Numbered from the stretch's first letter, positions 19,128 through 28,304 are shown. The stretch: DNA of 64,000 nucleotides from Nocardioides sp. TF02-7 (GCF_022437945.1 NZ_CP092535.1:3162001-3226000), one strand, 5' to 3'. Numbers and translations are program-made. The notes: generated from the sequence alone by a model not told the origin.

Positions 19128-19297
19128 GGCCGGGTCGGCGGGTTGGGCGTGCGGAGACGGGCCGGGTCGGCGGGTTGGGCGTGCGGAGATGGGCCGGGTC
19201 GGCGGGTTGGGCGTGCGGAGATGGGCCGGGTCGGCGCGTTGTGCGTGCGGAGATGGGCCGGGTCGGCGGGTTGGGCGTGCGGAGACGGGCCGGGTCG
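19128..19297 (-). repeat. 32-bp tandem repeat array, reverse, 5.3 units (locus 1)
   Basis: The same unit as at 18961-19120 but inverted: GGCCGGGTCGGCGGGTTGGG and so on, units at 19128, 19160, 19192, 19224, 19256 and a 10-bp remnant. With the forward array it makes a near-continuous 337-bp mirror palindrome between the helicase stop and the iron-transport promoter. Confidence 0.9.
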
Positions 19298-19329
19298 CGT
19301 GACGGGGGCCACAAGCGGACGAGGCGAAG

Positions 19330-19348
19330 TTAGGTTAGCCTTCTCTCC
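19330..19348 (+). promoter_or_regulatory. Iron box (DtxR/IdeR-like), overlapping -10
   Basis: TTAGGTTAGCC begins a 19-bp site abutting the ATG at 19349. It matches the DtxR/IdeR consensus TTAGGTTAGSCTAACCTAA perfectly in the left half and partly in the right. It contains TTAGCCT as a plausible -10 box, so an iron-loaded repressor would block transcription directly. Confidence 0.65.
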
Positions 19349-20181
19349 ATGGCGATGACCGCGACGGCGAGGACGGCCTCGGCGACCGACGCGTTGCAAG
19401 GGCACGACCTGGTGCTCGGCTACCAGCGCACCACCGTCGTGCACGGCGTCTCGGTGAGCCTGCGCGCTGGCGTGGTCACCGCGCTGATCGGCCCCAACGG
19501 CAGCGGCAAGTCGACGGTGCTCCGCTCGCTCGCCCGCCTCCACCCGGTCGAGAGCGGGTCGGTGCGGGTCGGCGAGGACGACGCGGCACCGCTGAGCGCG
19601 AAGGAGTTCGCGCGGCGGGTCACCCTGCTGTCGCAGTCGCGGCCGCACCCCTCGGGCCTCGAGGTGCGCGACGTGGTCGCGTTCGGCCGGCACCCCGCAC
19701 CGCGGCCGGTTCTCCGCTCACGGCGGCCGACCGGGCAGCGATCGACAAGGCCATGACGGTCACCGGCATCACCGACATGGGCGACCGCTGCGTCGACCAG
19801 CTCTCCGGCGGCGAGCTGCAGCGGGTGTGGCTGGCCACCTGTCTCGCGCAGGACACCGGTGTGGTCCTCCTCGACGAGCCCACCAACCACCTCGACCTGC
19901 GCTACCAGGTCGAGACCCTCGACCTGGTCCGCGACCTCGCCGACGAGCACGGGACGGCCCTGGGCGTCGTGCTCCACGACCTCAACCACGCGGCTGCCGT
20001 CGCCGACGACGTGGTGCTGCTGCACCAGGGACGGGTCCGCGCCGCCGGCGCCCCGGTCGACGTACTCACCGCCGAGCACCTCTCCGAGGTCTACGGGCTG
20101 CCGATCCGCTCCATCGTCGACCCGGTCACGGGCGCGGTGCGGGTCGAGGCCCAGGGCCGGCACCACCAGCCCGGCCGCTGA
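19349..20181 (+). CDS. Iron-siderophore ABC transporter ATPase
   Basis: About 277 codons. Walker A GPNGSGKST, signature LSGGELQRV, Walker B VVLLDEPTNHLD and H-loop VLHDLNHA are all present; this is the FecE/FepC class. One base slip at about 19700 lies in the C-rich stretch after VVAFGRHP. It heads a three-gene import operon with binding protein (36 bp on) and permease, behind an iron box, so repression by iron is expected. The ATG is nearly at the transcription start, with no leader. Confidence 0.88.
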
Positions 20182-20217
20182 TCCCCGCCGCCGACCACTC
20201 ACCACACAGAGGAACCG

Positions 20218-21242
20218 ATGAAGACACGCTCGATCGCTGCTGCCCTGACCGCGCCGCTGGCCCTGCTGCTCGTCGCCTGCGGCACCACGGACACTGGCGG
20301 TGACGACGACCCGGCCCCGCAGGCTAACGACTCCGCCGACTGCGCCGACGACCAGACGGCCACCTCGACCGAGCCCGTCAGCCTCACCGACGCCTTCGGC
20401 CGCAAGGTCGAGCTGGACAAGCCGGCCGAGCGGGTCGCGGTGATCGAGTGGCAGCAGACCGAGGGCCTGCTCTCCCTCTGCGTGACGCCGGTCGCCGTCG
20501 CCGACGTCGAGGGCTTCTCGACCTGGGTGACCGCCGAGGAGCTGCCCGAGGGCGTCACCGACGTGGGCCTGCGCAACGAGCCCAACCTCGAGACCCTGTT
20601 CGGCACCGAGCCCGACCTCGTCGTCATCGAGGCCTACACGCCCGAGGACGAGATCATCGCCCAGCTCGAGGAGTACGACGTCCCCGTGCTCGCGACGAAG
20701 GGCGCCGACGCCGAGGACCCGATCGGCCAGATGGTCGACACCTTCGAGCTGATCGCCGAGGCCACCGGCCGCGAGGAGCGCGCGGAGGTGGTCGTCGACC
20801 AGTTCGAGCAGCACCTCGAGGCCGCCAAGGACGAGATCGCCGACGCGGGCACCGAGGTCGAGGAGTTCGTCTACTTCGACGGCTGGCTGCAGGGCGGCAA
20901 CGTCGCACTCCGCCCGTTCGGCCAGGGCTCGCTGATCGGCGAGCTGGGGAGGAGCTGGGCCTCACCAACGCCTACGACGGCGAGGTCGACCCGGCGTACG
21001 GGCTCGGGCAGACCGACATCGAGGGCATGAGCGAGTACGCCGACGCCACGTTCTTCCACACCGGCACCACCGACCCGGCCGGCGACGTGTTCGCCGAGCT
21101 CGAGAAGAACCAGGTCTGGCAGAAGATCCCGGCCGTCGCCGAGGGCCGCGTCCACGCCTTCCCCGAGGGCATCTGGACGTTCGGCGGGCCCCGCTCGTCG
21201 CAGCAGGTGCTCGACGCGTACGTCGCCGCGCTGACCAGCTGA
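20218..21242 (+). CDS. Iron-siderophore ABC transporter substrate-binding lipoprotein
   Basis: About 341 codons. The lipoprotein signal ends LLLVACGTTDTGG (lipobox VAC, Cys at about 21). The PeriBP fold follows: VSLTDAFGRKVELDKPAERV, then LETLFGTEPDLVVIEAYTPE and the C-terminal FPEGIWTFGGPRSSQQVLDA. It captures a ferric siderophore outside the membrane and hands it to the permease. One base is missing or extra in GCTGGGGAGG at about 20950. AGAGGAA precedes the ATG. Confidence 0.88.
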
Positions 21243-21257
21243 CGACCGACCCGGGAC

Positions 21258-23373
21258 GTGGTGGTGGAGCGGCAGCGGCTGCCCGAGCTCGACGGGCCGG
21301 CCGCGGAGACCCCGCGGCTCGGCGCCGCCGCCGTGGTCGGCGCGTCGGGTGCGCTGCTGCTCCTCGCCGCCGGGCTGGCACTGGTCGCGGGCTGGCACGT
21401 CACCCAGGGCACCTCGGGCGTCGGGCTGGGTGACCTGCTCGGGTGGGCGGTCGGTGACGACACCGTCGACGCCCGCACCGCCGACGTACTGGTCGGCTCG
21501 CGGGTGCCGCGGCTCCTCGCCGGCATCGCGGTCGGGTTCGCGCTGGGCGTCGCCGGTGCCCTGTTCCAGTCCCTGGCGCGCAACGCCCTCGCCTCGCCCG
21601 ACACGCTCGCGGTCACCGGCGGCGCCTACTTCGCGGTCACCGTCGTCGCGGCGCTCGGGCTCTCGGTGCCGCTGTGGGCGTCCGGGCTGACCGCGTTCGT
21701 GGGTGGCGTGCTGGCGGCCGGCCTCGTGCTCGCCCTCGCCGGAGGGGCCGGTACGTCGACCTCGCGGCTGGTGCTCGCCGGGTCGGCGATGGCGCTCGCC
21801 CTCCAGGCGGGCACCGCGACGCTGCTGATCCTCTTCGAGGAGGAGACGACCAGCCTCTACGCGTGGGGCAGCGGGTCGCTCAGCCAGCTGGGGCTCGGGG
21901 CGTTCCAACGGGCCGCCCCCGTCGTGGCGGTCGCGACCTGCGGTGCGCTGCTCTTGTCCCGGCGGCTGGACCTGCTCGGCCTCGGTGACGACAGCGCGGC
22001 CGTGCTGGGGGTGCCGGTGCGGTCGACCCGCACGATCGGCACCGTGCTCGCGGTGCTGCTCACCGCGGCCGCGGTCACCCTGGCCGGCCCGATCGGCTTC
22101 GTCGGCCTGTTCGCCCCCGTCGCGGTGCGGCTGGCCGGCCGCGTCGTCCCGGCGCTCAACCGCCACCTGGTGCTCATCCCCGCCGCGGGCCTGATGGGCG
22201 CCTTCGTGGTCGTGCTCGCCGACGCCGTGATCCGCGCCGCGATCGGGGCCGACGAGGCCCTGTCGGTGCCGACCGGCGTCACCACGACCGTCGCCGGCGC
22301 CGTGGTGATGATCGTGCTCGCCCGGCGCAGCCTCGACTCGGGCCCGGCCCGGCAGCCGCCCGCCGCGAGGGTCGGGGTCGGGAGCCGGCTGCGCTTCGTC
22401 GTCGTGCTCGTCGTGGTCGCCGTCGCCGCGGCGGCCGTCGTCGTCCTGGGGCTGCTCGCGGGCGACACCTGGCTGCGCACCGGCGACATCGCGCTCTGGC
22501 TGCAGGACGACGGGCCGCCACTGGTCCGGTTCGCGCTCGACGAGCGGGCGCCCCGCGTCGCCGCCGCCGTGCTCGCGGGAGCGGCCCTGGCCCTGGCCGG
22601 CTCGATGGTGCAGGCGACCTGCCGCAACCCGCTGGCCGAGCCCGGCATCCTCGGCATCACCGGAGGAGCCGGCGTCGGAGCGGTCGTCGTGGTCACCGGC
22701 ACGGGCATGACCGCCGCCGCGAGCAACACCGCCATCCTGGTCGGCGCCACGGCCGGCGCCCTGATCGCCTTCACCCTCGTCTACGCCCTCGCCTGGCGCG
22801 GCGGGCTCGAGGCCGACCGGCTGCTGCTGATCGGCATCGGCACCTGGTACGGCTCGACCGCGATCTCGACCTACCTCCTCGTCCGCTCCAACCCCTGGGA
22901 CACCCCGCGGATCTACACCTGGCTGTCCGGGACGACGTACGGCCGCTCCTTCGACCAGGTGGTGCCGGTCGCGGTGGTGCTCGCGGTGGCGCTGCCCCTG
23001 GCCTGGGTCGTGCGGCGCGAGCTCGACCTGCTCGCGCTCGACGAGGACACGCCCCGCCTGGTCGGCGTCGGCCTCGAGCGGGTGCGGCTGCTGGTGCTGG
23101 TGACCGCGGCGCTGCTGGCGGCGATGAGCGTCGCGGCCGTCGGGGTCGTCGGCTTCGTCGGCCTGGTCGCGCCGCACATGGCGCGAGCGCTCGTAGGTGG
23201 CCGCCACAGCCGGTCGCTGCCCGTCGCCGTGCTCGTCGGGGCGGTGCTGCTCGGCGTGGCCGACCTGGTCGGGCGCACGGTGATCGCCCCGTCCCAGCTG
23301 CCGGCCGGCTCTCGTCGTCGCGGTGATCGGCGCGCCGTACTTCGTCTACCTGCTGGCGCGCTCGCGGGCCTGA
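21258..23373 (+). CDS. Iron-siderophore ABC permease, tandem FecCD fusion
   Basis: About 704 codons, twice the length of a single FecCD subunit. Each half repeats the family order: coupling of SRVPRLLAGIAVGFALGVAG with NALASPDTLAVTGGAY in the first, and ERAPRVAAAVLAGAALALAG with NPLAEPGILGITGGAG in the second. Both carry the late GFVGL motif (AGPIGFVGLFAP; GVVGFVGLVAPHMAR). Like FhuB, one chain can replace the usual dimer. One base slip at about 23309, near the end (QLPAG/LVVAVIGAPYFVYLLARSRA). GTG start at 21258 (21261 equally possible). Confidence 0.88.
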
Positions 23374-23436
23374 GGGCCGTCCGCACCCGCACTGGCACCT
23401 GGGCACTGGACACCGGGCTCTGGGCACAATGCACGC

Positions 23437-23976
23437 GTGCCCACCTACGTCGCCTTCCTCCGCGCCATCAACCTCGGTCGCGTGCGCAAGTTCGCGAAGG
23501 GCGACATCGCCGCCGCCACCGAGGCGGCCGGCTTCACCGACGTGGCGACGCACATCAACACCGGCAACGTCCGGCTCACGACCGCGATGCGCTCGCGCGC
23601 GCGGATCGAGAGCGCCCTGGAGGCGGCGTACGCCGAGCGCGCCGGGTTCGACGTGCCGACCATCGTCTTCGACCAGTCGGAGCTCCGGCAGGTCGCGGCC
23701 GAGGCCGAGGAGCTGAACGCGGCCCGGCCCGACCTCGAGCGGCACTACCTCTTCCTGCTCAAGACCGAGCCGGCCGCGGACCGGGTGGCAGCGCTGCTCG
23801 CCAAGGAGCAGGCGGCCGACACCGTCGTCGTGCGCGGCCGGGTGGCGCACGTGCTGCTCGGACCCGGCTACCAGCAGGGCACGGTCGACCCCGCGGGGGT
23901 CGAGAAGGCGCTCGGCGTGGTCGCCACCAACCGCAACTACAACGTCGTCACGACGCTGGCGCGGAAGTGGTGCTAG
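23437..23976 (+). CDS. DUF1697 family protein
   Basis: 179 codons, intact. Family marks: TYVAFLRAINLGRVRKFAKG at the start, THINTGNVRL, and the C-terminal VVATNRNYNVVTTLARK. DUF1697 proteins are small cytosolic proteins of unknown function. GTG start. The 3' end overlaps that of the MFS gene on the other strand by 29 bp. Confidence 0.85.
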   Translation: MPTYVAFLRAINLGRVRKFAKGDIAAATEAAGFTDVATHINTGNVRLTTAMRSRARIESALEAAYAERAGFDVPTIVFDQSELRQVAAEAEELNAARPDLERHYLFLLKTEPAADRVAALLAKEQAADTVVVRGRVAHVLLGPGYQQGTVDPAGVEKALGVVATNRNYNVVTTLARKWC

Positions 23977-25183
23977 CCGCCTCGACCCGGTCGGCCGGAG
24001 TCGCACGTCGCATGCCCCGCACCGAGGGCGAGAGCAGGGTGAGCAGCGAGATCGCGGCGTAGGCGAGCCCGGCGAGCAGGATCATCTCCTGCAGTCCGAA
24101 CGCCGCACCGAGCGGGCCGAACGCCAGCTGGCCGGCCGGGATCGCCACGAACGAGCCGAGCATGTCGTAGGAGTAGACGCGGGAGAGCATGTTCTCCGGG
24201 ACGTTCTCCTGCATCGCCAGCTCCCAGCCCAGCCCGAAGATCTCGATGCCGGCACCGGCGACGAACGCCGCCACGACGAGCACCCACAGCTCGGTCGTCA
24301 GGCCGAGCGCGACCATCTGCGAGGCGTAGACCGCGCAGCCGAGCATGCCGAGCAGGAGCGGACGGCGCAGGGTCACCCGGAGGAACACCAGCGACGTCGT
24401 GACCAGGCCGCAGGCACCGGCGGAGACGATCAGCGACCACCCGGCGACGCCGATCGTCGACGACTCGGCGTGGGCCGGGCCGAGCGTGCTGAAGCCGCCG
24501 CTGCTGAGCGCGTTGAGGAAACCGAACGCCAGCACGACCACCCACAGCCAGGTCGTCGTACGGAAGAAGCGCCAGCCCTCGCGCAGCTCGCGCACCATGC
24601 TGGAGCTGCTGCTCGGCGGTTTCGGCGGCAGCTTCACGCGCAGCAGCAGGGCGGCGGCGACGAGGTAGGTCACGCCGTTGACCGCGACCGCCCAGCCCGC
24701 GCCGATGCCGACGACGAGGACACCGCCGAGCGCCGGCGCGAAGACCAGCGAGATGTTGCGCAGCAGCCCGTTGAGGACGTTGGCCTGCTGCAGCGCACCC
24801 CTGGGGGCGAGCTGCGGCAGGAGCCCGGCGAGCGCGGGCTGGTTGGCGGCCGCGGCCACGCCGGCCACGGCCGACAGCGCCACCAGGTGCCAGATCTCGG
24901 CCACCCCGGTGACGACCAGCGCCGCGACGGCGAGCTGGGTGAGGCCGGCGGTCACGTTGCTGAGCTGGATGATCAACGTCCGCCCGAACCGGTCGGCGAG
25001 CACGCCACCGAGGAGCAGGAAGAGCACGGTCGGGATGCTGCGCGCTGCGAGCACGGCACCGAGGGCGCTCGGCGAGCTGCTGACCGCCAGCACGGCGAAC
25101 GCGAGCGCCACGCCGCCCATGAAGTCGCCGACCTGGTCGACGGCCCGGGCGGCGAAGTACCAGCGGAACCGCTGGTCGCGCAC
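23948..25183 (-). CDS. MFS transporter (multidrug-efflux type)
   Basis: 411 codons with about 12 hydrophobic segments. N-terminal half: RFRWYFAARAVDQVGDFMGG and LGGVLADRFGRTLIIQL (loop 2-3 motif A-like). It resembles the enterobactin-exporter/macrolide-efflux group of MFS; substrate not visible. The upstream gene is an ArsR-like regulator whose stop lies 22 bp before this GTG. A start reading GTG AGC GGT, overlapping that stop, would need a one-base slip, so the first residues are uncertain. Confidence 0.82.
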   Translation of the reverse strand: MRDQRFRWYFAARAVDQVGDFMGGVALAFAVLAVSSSPSALGAVLAARSIPTVLFLLLGGVLADRFGRTLIIQLSNVTAGLTQLAVAALVVTGVAEIWHLVALSAVAGVAAAANQPALAGLLPQLAPRGALQQANVLNGLLRNISLVFAPALGGVLVVGIGAGWAVAVNGVTYLVAAALLLRVKLPPKPPSSSSSMVRELREGWRFFRTTTWLWVVVLAFGFLNALSSGGFSTLGPAHAESSTIGVAGWSLIVSAGACGLVTTSLVFLRVTLRRPLLLGMLGCAVYASQMVALGLTTELWVLVVAAFVAGAGIEIFGLGWELAMQENVPENMLSRVYSYDMLGSFVAIPAGQLAFGPLGAAFGLQEMILLAGLAYAAISLLTLLSPSVRGMRRATPADRVEAASTTSAPAS

Positions 25184-25204
25184 GCGGCGCGAGGGCCGGA
25201 CCGC

Positions 25205-25716
25205 TCACGACCGGCCCTCCATCCGGAACGCCGCGACCGTCAGGTTCACCTTGACGGTGCCCTCGGTGCGCGGTCGCACCGCCCGCTCGTGCAGCACCGC
25301 GGACGCGTGGCGCACCATGTCGACCACCTCCTGCCAGGTCTCGGGCGTCACCCACAGCTCGGCGTCGGTCAACGTCGCCGGACGCGACGCGCCCGAGCGG
25401 TAACGGCGCAGCAGCTCGCTGCACATCGCCTCGACCTGCGCGGCCAGCTCGGCCTCGCTCGGCCTCGGCTCCGGCCGCTCGTGCGGGTAGCGGTAGCGCT
25501 TCGCCACCCCCACCCCGGATCCGCTCCTCGCCGTCGACGACCACCAGGTCGGCGTCGTGCAGCACCCGCAGGTGGTACGACGCGTTCGCGTGCGTGATCT
25601 CCAGCTCGCGCGCCACCTCGGCCGCGCTCATGGCCGAACCCGTCAGCAGCGAGAGGATCCGCAGCCGCAGGGGGGTGGGCCGTCGCCCGCAGCGACGTGA
25701 TCCGCTCGTCGGCCAT
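25205..25716 (-). CDS. ArsR-like helix-turn-helix regulator
   Basis: About 170 codons. MADERITSLRAT, then a winged-helix core PLRLRILSLLTGSAMSAAEV and ELEITHANASYHLRVLHDAD, then a helical C-terminal part (LAAQVEAMCSELLRRYRSGA). Two one-base slips: an extra C in the six-base run at about 25670 and an extra base in the C run at about 25513. No metal-binding Cys motif, so probably not a metal sensor. In an operon with the MFS gene; the inverted repeat at 25798-25823 is a likely operator. Confidence 0.8.
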
Positions 25717-25760
25717 CGACCTGCCCCTTCGTCGTACGGGGCCCGCTCCGCGACGACCCT

Positions 25761-25774
25761 CCAACACCTGTTGG
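25761..25774. promoter_or_regulatory. 14-bp inverted repeat upstream of ArsR-like gene
   Basis: CCAACA-CC-TGTTGG, 45 bp upstream of the regulator start. Possible secondary operator. Confidence 0.35.
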
Positions 25775-25797
25775 GGAGTGAACCATGCGCCCATCGC

Positions 25798-25823
25798 CAC
25801 TGTCAAACACTCCTTTGACAGTG
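25798..25823. promoter_or_regulatory. 26-bp operator candidate overlapping -35
   Basis: CACTGTCAAA - 6 nt - TTTGACAGTG, perfect 10-bp arms. Both strands show TTGACA, the consensus -35 hexamer; on the minus strand it faces the ArsR-MFS operon. A repressor bound here would cover the -35. Confidence 0.6.
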
Positions 25824-25824
25824 C

Positions 25825-25984
25825 CGACCCGGCTCATCTCCGCACGCAGAACGGCCCGACCCGGCGCATCTCCGCACGCAGAACGGCCCGACCCGGCTCA
25901 TCTCCGCATGCTGCACGGCCCGACCCGGCTCATCTCGGCAGATCGCCACGGCCGACCCGGCGCATCTCCGCACGTCGAGGTGCT
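25825..25984 (+). repeat. 32-bp tandem repeat array, forward, 5 units (locus 2, left)
   Basis: Units start at 25825, 25857, 25889, 25921 and 25953, same family as at 18961: core GACCCGGCTCATCTCCGCAC then a variable tail (GCAGAACGGCC in units 1-2). The first unit begins one base after the palindrome at 25798-25823. The last unit decays after GCATCTCCGCACGTCGAGG. Confidence 0.9.
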
Positions 25985-26069
25985 GCACCGAGACGCCGAT
26001 CCACGCTCGTATCCACAGGCAGCAGAGCACGCTGTGGCGCCGATCCGCGTCGCGTGGCGCCATTCCGGC

Positions 26070-27032
26070 ATGGACAAGACCAAGCTCATCGGGGAGCCCC
26101 GCCTGCCGGCCTGGTTCCCCTTGCCGATCGACCGACCGTTCACCTACAAGATGGCCCAAGCAGAGGGCATCGGTGAACGAGACCTCCGGTGGCTCGTCCA
26201 GCAGGGCTTCCTCCGGAGACCCATCAAGAGCGTCTACGTCGCCGCCGACATCCCCGACTCGCTCGGGTTGCGGGTCGCCTGCCTCAAGCTCGTCGTGCCG
26301 GACGACGCCGTCGTCGTCGACCGTCACGCGGGGTGGTTGCACGGCGCGGAGATGGTGCTCGCTCCCAACGAGCACCTCGACCTCGCGCCGGTGCGGACCT
26401 TCCTCCCACCCGGCAGGCGGCTCCGCAACCCGCTCACCGACAGCGGCGAGCGCACGCTGCGTGTCGAGGACGTCACCGAGATCGACGGTCTCCCCGTGAC
26501 GACGCCGATCCGCACCGCCTGGGACCTCGGCCGCAACCGATGGGTCGAGCCGGCGCTGTCCGGCATCGACCAGATGCTCCGGCTCGGCGTGTTCAGCAAG
26601 GAGGAGCTGATCGACGGCGTGGCGAGGTTCCGGGGCATGCGCTGGGTGACGGTGCTGCGGGTCGTGGTCGTCATCGCCGACGGACGCGCCGAGTCGCCGC
26701 CCGAGTCGGTGCTGCGGCTGCGCTGGATCCAGGTGCACCTGCCCACGCCCGTGCCGCAGATCGAGGTGTGGGACGGTCCCGACTTCCTCGCGCGTCTCGA
26801 CCTCGGCAACGAGGAGCTGCGGTTTGCGGCCGAGTACGACGGCGTCGAGTGGCACTCCAGCCCGGAGCAGCTCGACCACGACCGCCGCCGTCGCCGGATC
26901 GTGGAGGAGCGGGGTGGCTGGCTGGTCCAGCCGTTCGTGAAGGAGCACCTCTACGGCCGCAACACCGACGCGGAGCGGCTCCTGCGAGAGGGAGCGGCCG
27001 AGGCGCGGCGGCGGCTGGGCCGGCGGCGTTGA
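26070..27032 (+). CDS. AbiEi-type HTH plus DUF559 (nuclease-like) protein
   Basis: 320 codons, intact. The N-terminal part reads AEGIGERDLRWLVQQGFLRR, matching the winged helix of AbiEi-family antitoxin proteins (residues about 25-60). The C-terminal 110 residues resemble DUF559/Vsr-like PD-(D/E)XK folds: FLARLDLGNEELRFAAEYDG, then WHSSPEQLDHDRRRRRIVEE. This pairing is common in actinobacteria and not shown to be a nuclease or antitoxin; no AbiEii toxin gene is adjacent. It is enclosed by opposing 32-bp repeat arrays, the right one starting 3 bp after its stop. ATG at 26070 taken; the frame is open upstream through the repeats but that part is repeat translation. Confidence 0.75.
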   Translation: MDKTKLIGEPRLPAWFPLPIDRPFTYKMAQAEGIGERDLRWLVQQGFLRRPIKSVYVAADIPDSLGLRVACLKLVVPDDAVVVDRHAGWLHGAEMVLAPNEHLDLAPVRTFLPPGRRLRNPLTDSGERTLRVEDVTEIDGLPVTTPIRTAWDLGRNRWVEPALSGIDQMLRLGVFSKEELIDGVARFRGMRWVTVLRVVVVIADGRAESPPESVLRLRWIQVHLPTPVPQIEVWDGPDFLARLDLGNEELRFAAEYDGVEWHSSPEQLDHDRRRRRIVEERGGWLVQPFVKEHLYGRNTDAERLLREGAAEARRRLGRRR

Positions 27033-27034
27033 CC

Positions 27035-27322
27035 GTGCCGGAATGAGCCGGGTCGGCCCGTTCTGCGTGCGGAGATGAGCCGGGTCGGGCCGTTGTGCGT
27101 GCGGAGATGAGCCGGGTCGGGCCGTTGTGCGTGCGGAGATGAGCCGGGTCGGGCCGTTGTGCGTGCCGGAATGAGCCGGGTCGGCCCGTTCTGCGTGCGG
27201 AGATGGGCCGGGTCGGGCGGTTCTGCGTGCGGAGATGGGCCGGGTCGGGCGGTTCTGCGTGCGGAGACGGGCCGGGTCGGGCCGTTGCGGGTGCGGAGAT
27301 GAGCCGGGTCGGCGCTGTGCCA
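27035..27322 (-). repeat. 32-bp tandem repeat array, reverse, 9 units (locus 2, right)
   Basis: Nine contiguous inverted units starting at 27035, 27067, 27099, 27131, 27163, 27195, 27227, 27259 and 27291, each of the type GTGCGGAGATGAGCCGGGTC. Units 2-4 are identical; units 1 and 5 share GTGCCGGAATGAG. The array fills the whole space between the AbiEi/DUF559 stop and the clpS start region. Confidence 0.9.
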
Positions 27323-27332
27323 CCATGGGGGC

Positions 27333-27641
27333 GTGACGACCGCGAGCCCTGTCGAGGTGGATCCGGGAGTCGAAGAGGACCTCACCCCGGACGAGATCAC
27401 GCTGGCCGACACGCCCTGGGTGACGGTCGTGTGGAACGACCCCGTCAACCTGATGTCCTACGTGACCTACGTGTTCCAGAAGTACTTCGGTTACTCGAGG
27501 AAGAAGGCGGAGAAGCTGATGCTCGAGGTGCACCGCGACGGCAAGTCGGTGGTGAGCAGCGGCTCGCGCGAGGAGATGGAGCGCGACGTCCAGGCGATGC
27601 ACGAGTACGGCCTGTGGGCCACGCTCCAGAAGTCCGAGTGA
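27333..27641 (+). CDS. clpS: ATP-dependent Clp protease adaptor ClpS
   Basis: 102 codons, intact. The ClpS core is [20 protein letters not shown], with the N-degron-binding Asn-Asp pair, then [20 protein letters not shown]. ClpS delivers N-end-rule substrates to ClpC/ClpA-ClpP. It starts a gene series in the mycobacterial order (clpS, DUF2017, mec, cysO, cysM). No clear -10 box is seen; the upstream region is the repeat array. Confidence 0.92.
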   Translation: MTTASPVEVDPGVEEDLTPDEITLADTPWVTVVWNDPVNLMSYVTYVFQKYFGYSRKKAEKLMLEVHRDGKSVVSSGSREEMERDVQAMHEYGLWATLQKSE

Positions 27642-27661
27642 GGGCCGGAGGCCACTGACCG

Positions 27662-28255
27662 ATGGCGGGATTCGTCCGGCACCGCCGGAGCAAGCGCATC
27701 ATCGCGACCCTCTCGGGGTTCGAGGCCGACCTCCTGCGTTCGCTCGCCGGCCAGCTGATCGAGCTGCTGCGCGACGAGGAGGGGACGCCGGTCGACCACG
27801 CCGGCGCGAGCGACCCGCTGGCGGCGCTCTTCGACGACGCGTTCAGCGGACCCACGCGGGCCCCCGAGGACCCCGTCCTCGCCCGCCTGCTCCCCAGCGC
27901 CTACCGCGACGACGACGAGGCGTCGGCGGAGTTCCGAAGGTTCACCGAGACCACCCTCCGCGACGGCAAGGCCCGCGCAGCTGCGGCGGTCGTCGGTGCG
28001 CTGGAGGAGGCCGGGCTGCCGACCGAGCCGAGCGACGAGCTGACCATCGACGTCGAGCTGGAGCCGCCGGCTGCCGAGCTCTGGCTGCGCTCGCTCACCG
28101 ACCTCCGGCTCGCGCTCGGCACCCGGCTCGGCGTGGAGGAGGACGACGAGGACCGGTGGGCGTCGCTCCCCGACGACGACCCGCGGGCGCAGGCGCACCA
28201 CATCTACGAGTGGCTCGGCTACCTGCAGGAGACGCTCGTCGCGGCCCTGTCCTAG
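27662..28255 (+). CDS. DUF2017 family protein
   Basis: 197 codons, intact. Opening GFVRHRRSKRIIATLSGFEA, then DPLAALFDD, LLPSAYRDDDEASAEFRR and the C-terminal HHIYEWLGYLQETLVAAL, as in the actinobacterial DUF2017 family. Always found next to clpS in this group; function unknown. It starts 20 bp after clpS and is probably co-transcribed. Confidence 0.85.
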   Translation: MAGFVRHRRSKRIIATLSGFEADLLRSLAGQLIELLRDEEGTPVDHAGASDPLAALFDDAFSGPTRAPEDPVLARLLPSAYRDDDEASAEFRRFTETTLRDGKARAAAAVVGALEEAGLPTEPSDELTIDVELEPPAAELWLRSLTDLRLALGTRLGVEEDDEDRWASLPDDDPRAQAHHIYEWLGYLQETLVAALS

Positions 28256-28298
28256 TCCGACCCCCCGGGAGGGTTCCGGTCCGCCTCTCGCCAACGCC

Positions 28299-28304
28299 TA
28301 CCCT
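28299..28304 (+). promoter_or_regulatory. -10 box of mec (leaderless)
   Basis: TACCCT, 6 nt before the GTG at 28311. Confidence 0.5.

Noticed and set aside
25785..26069. Coding potential across the repeat arrays (long open frames with GRVGRAEM-type repeats)
   Set aside because: The 32-bp unit is not a multiple of three, so all frames stay open by composition. No start site, conservation or codon bias supports translation.
26070..27032. A complete type IV toxin-antitoxin system
   Set aside because: Only an AbiEi-like HTH is present. No AbiEii nucleotidyltransferase toxin gene is next to it; neighbours are repeats, clpS and an ArsR operon.
18961..27322. 32-bp repeats as CRISPR arrays
   Set aside because: Units are contiguous with no spacers, degenerate, and reversed in the second half of each locus. 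No cas genes are near.
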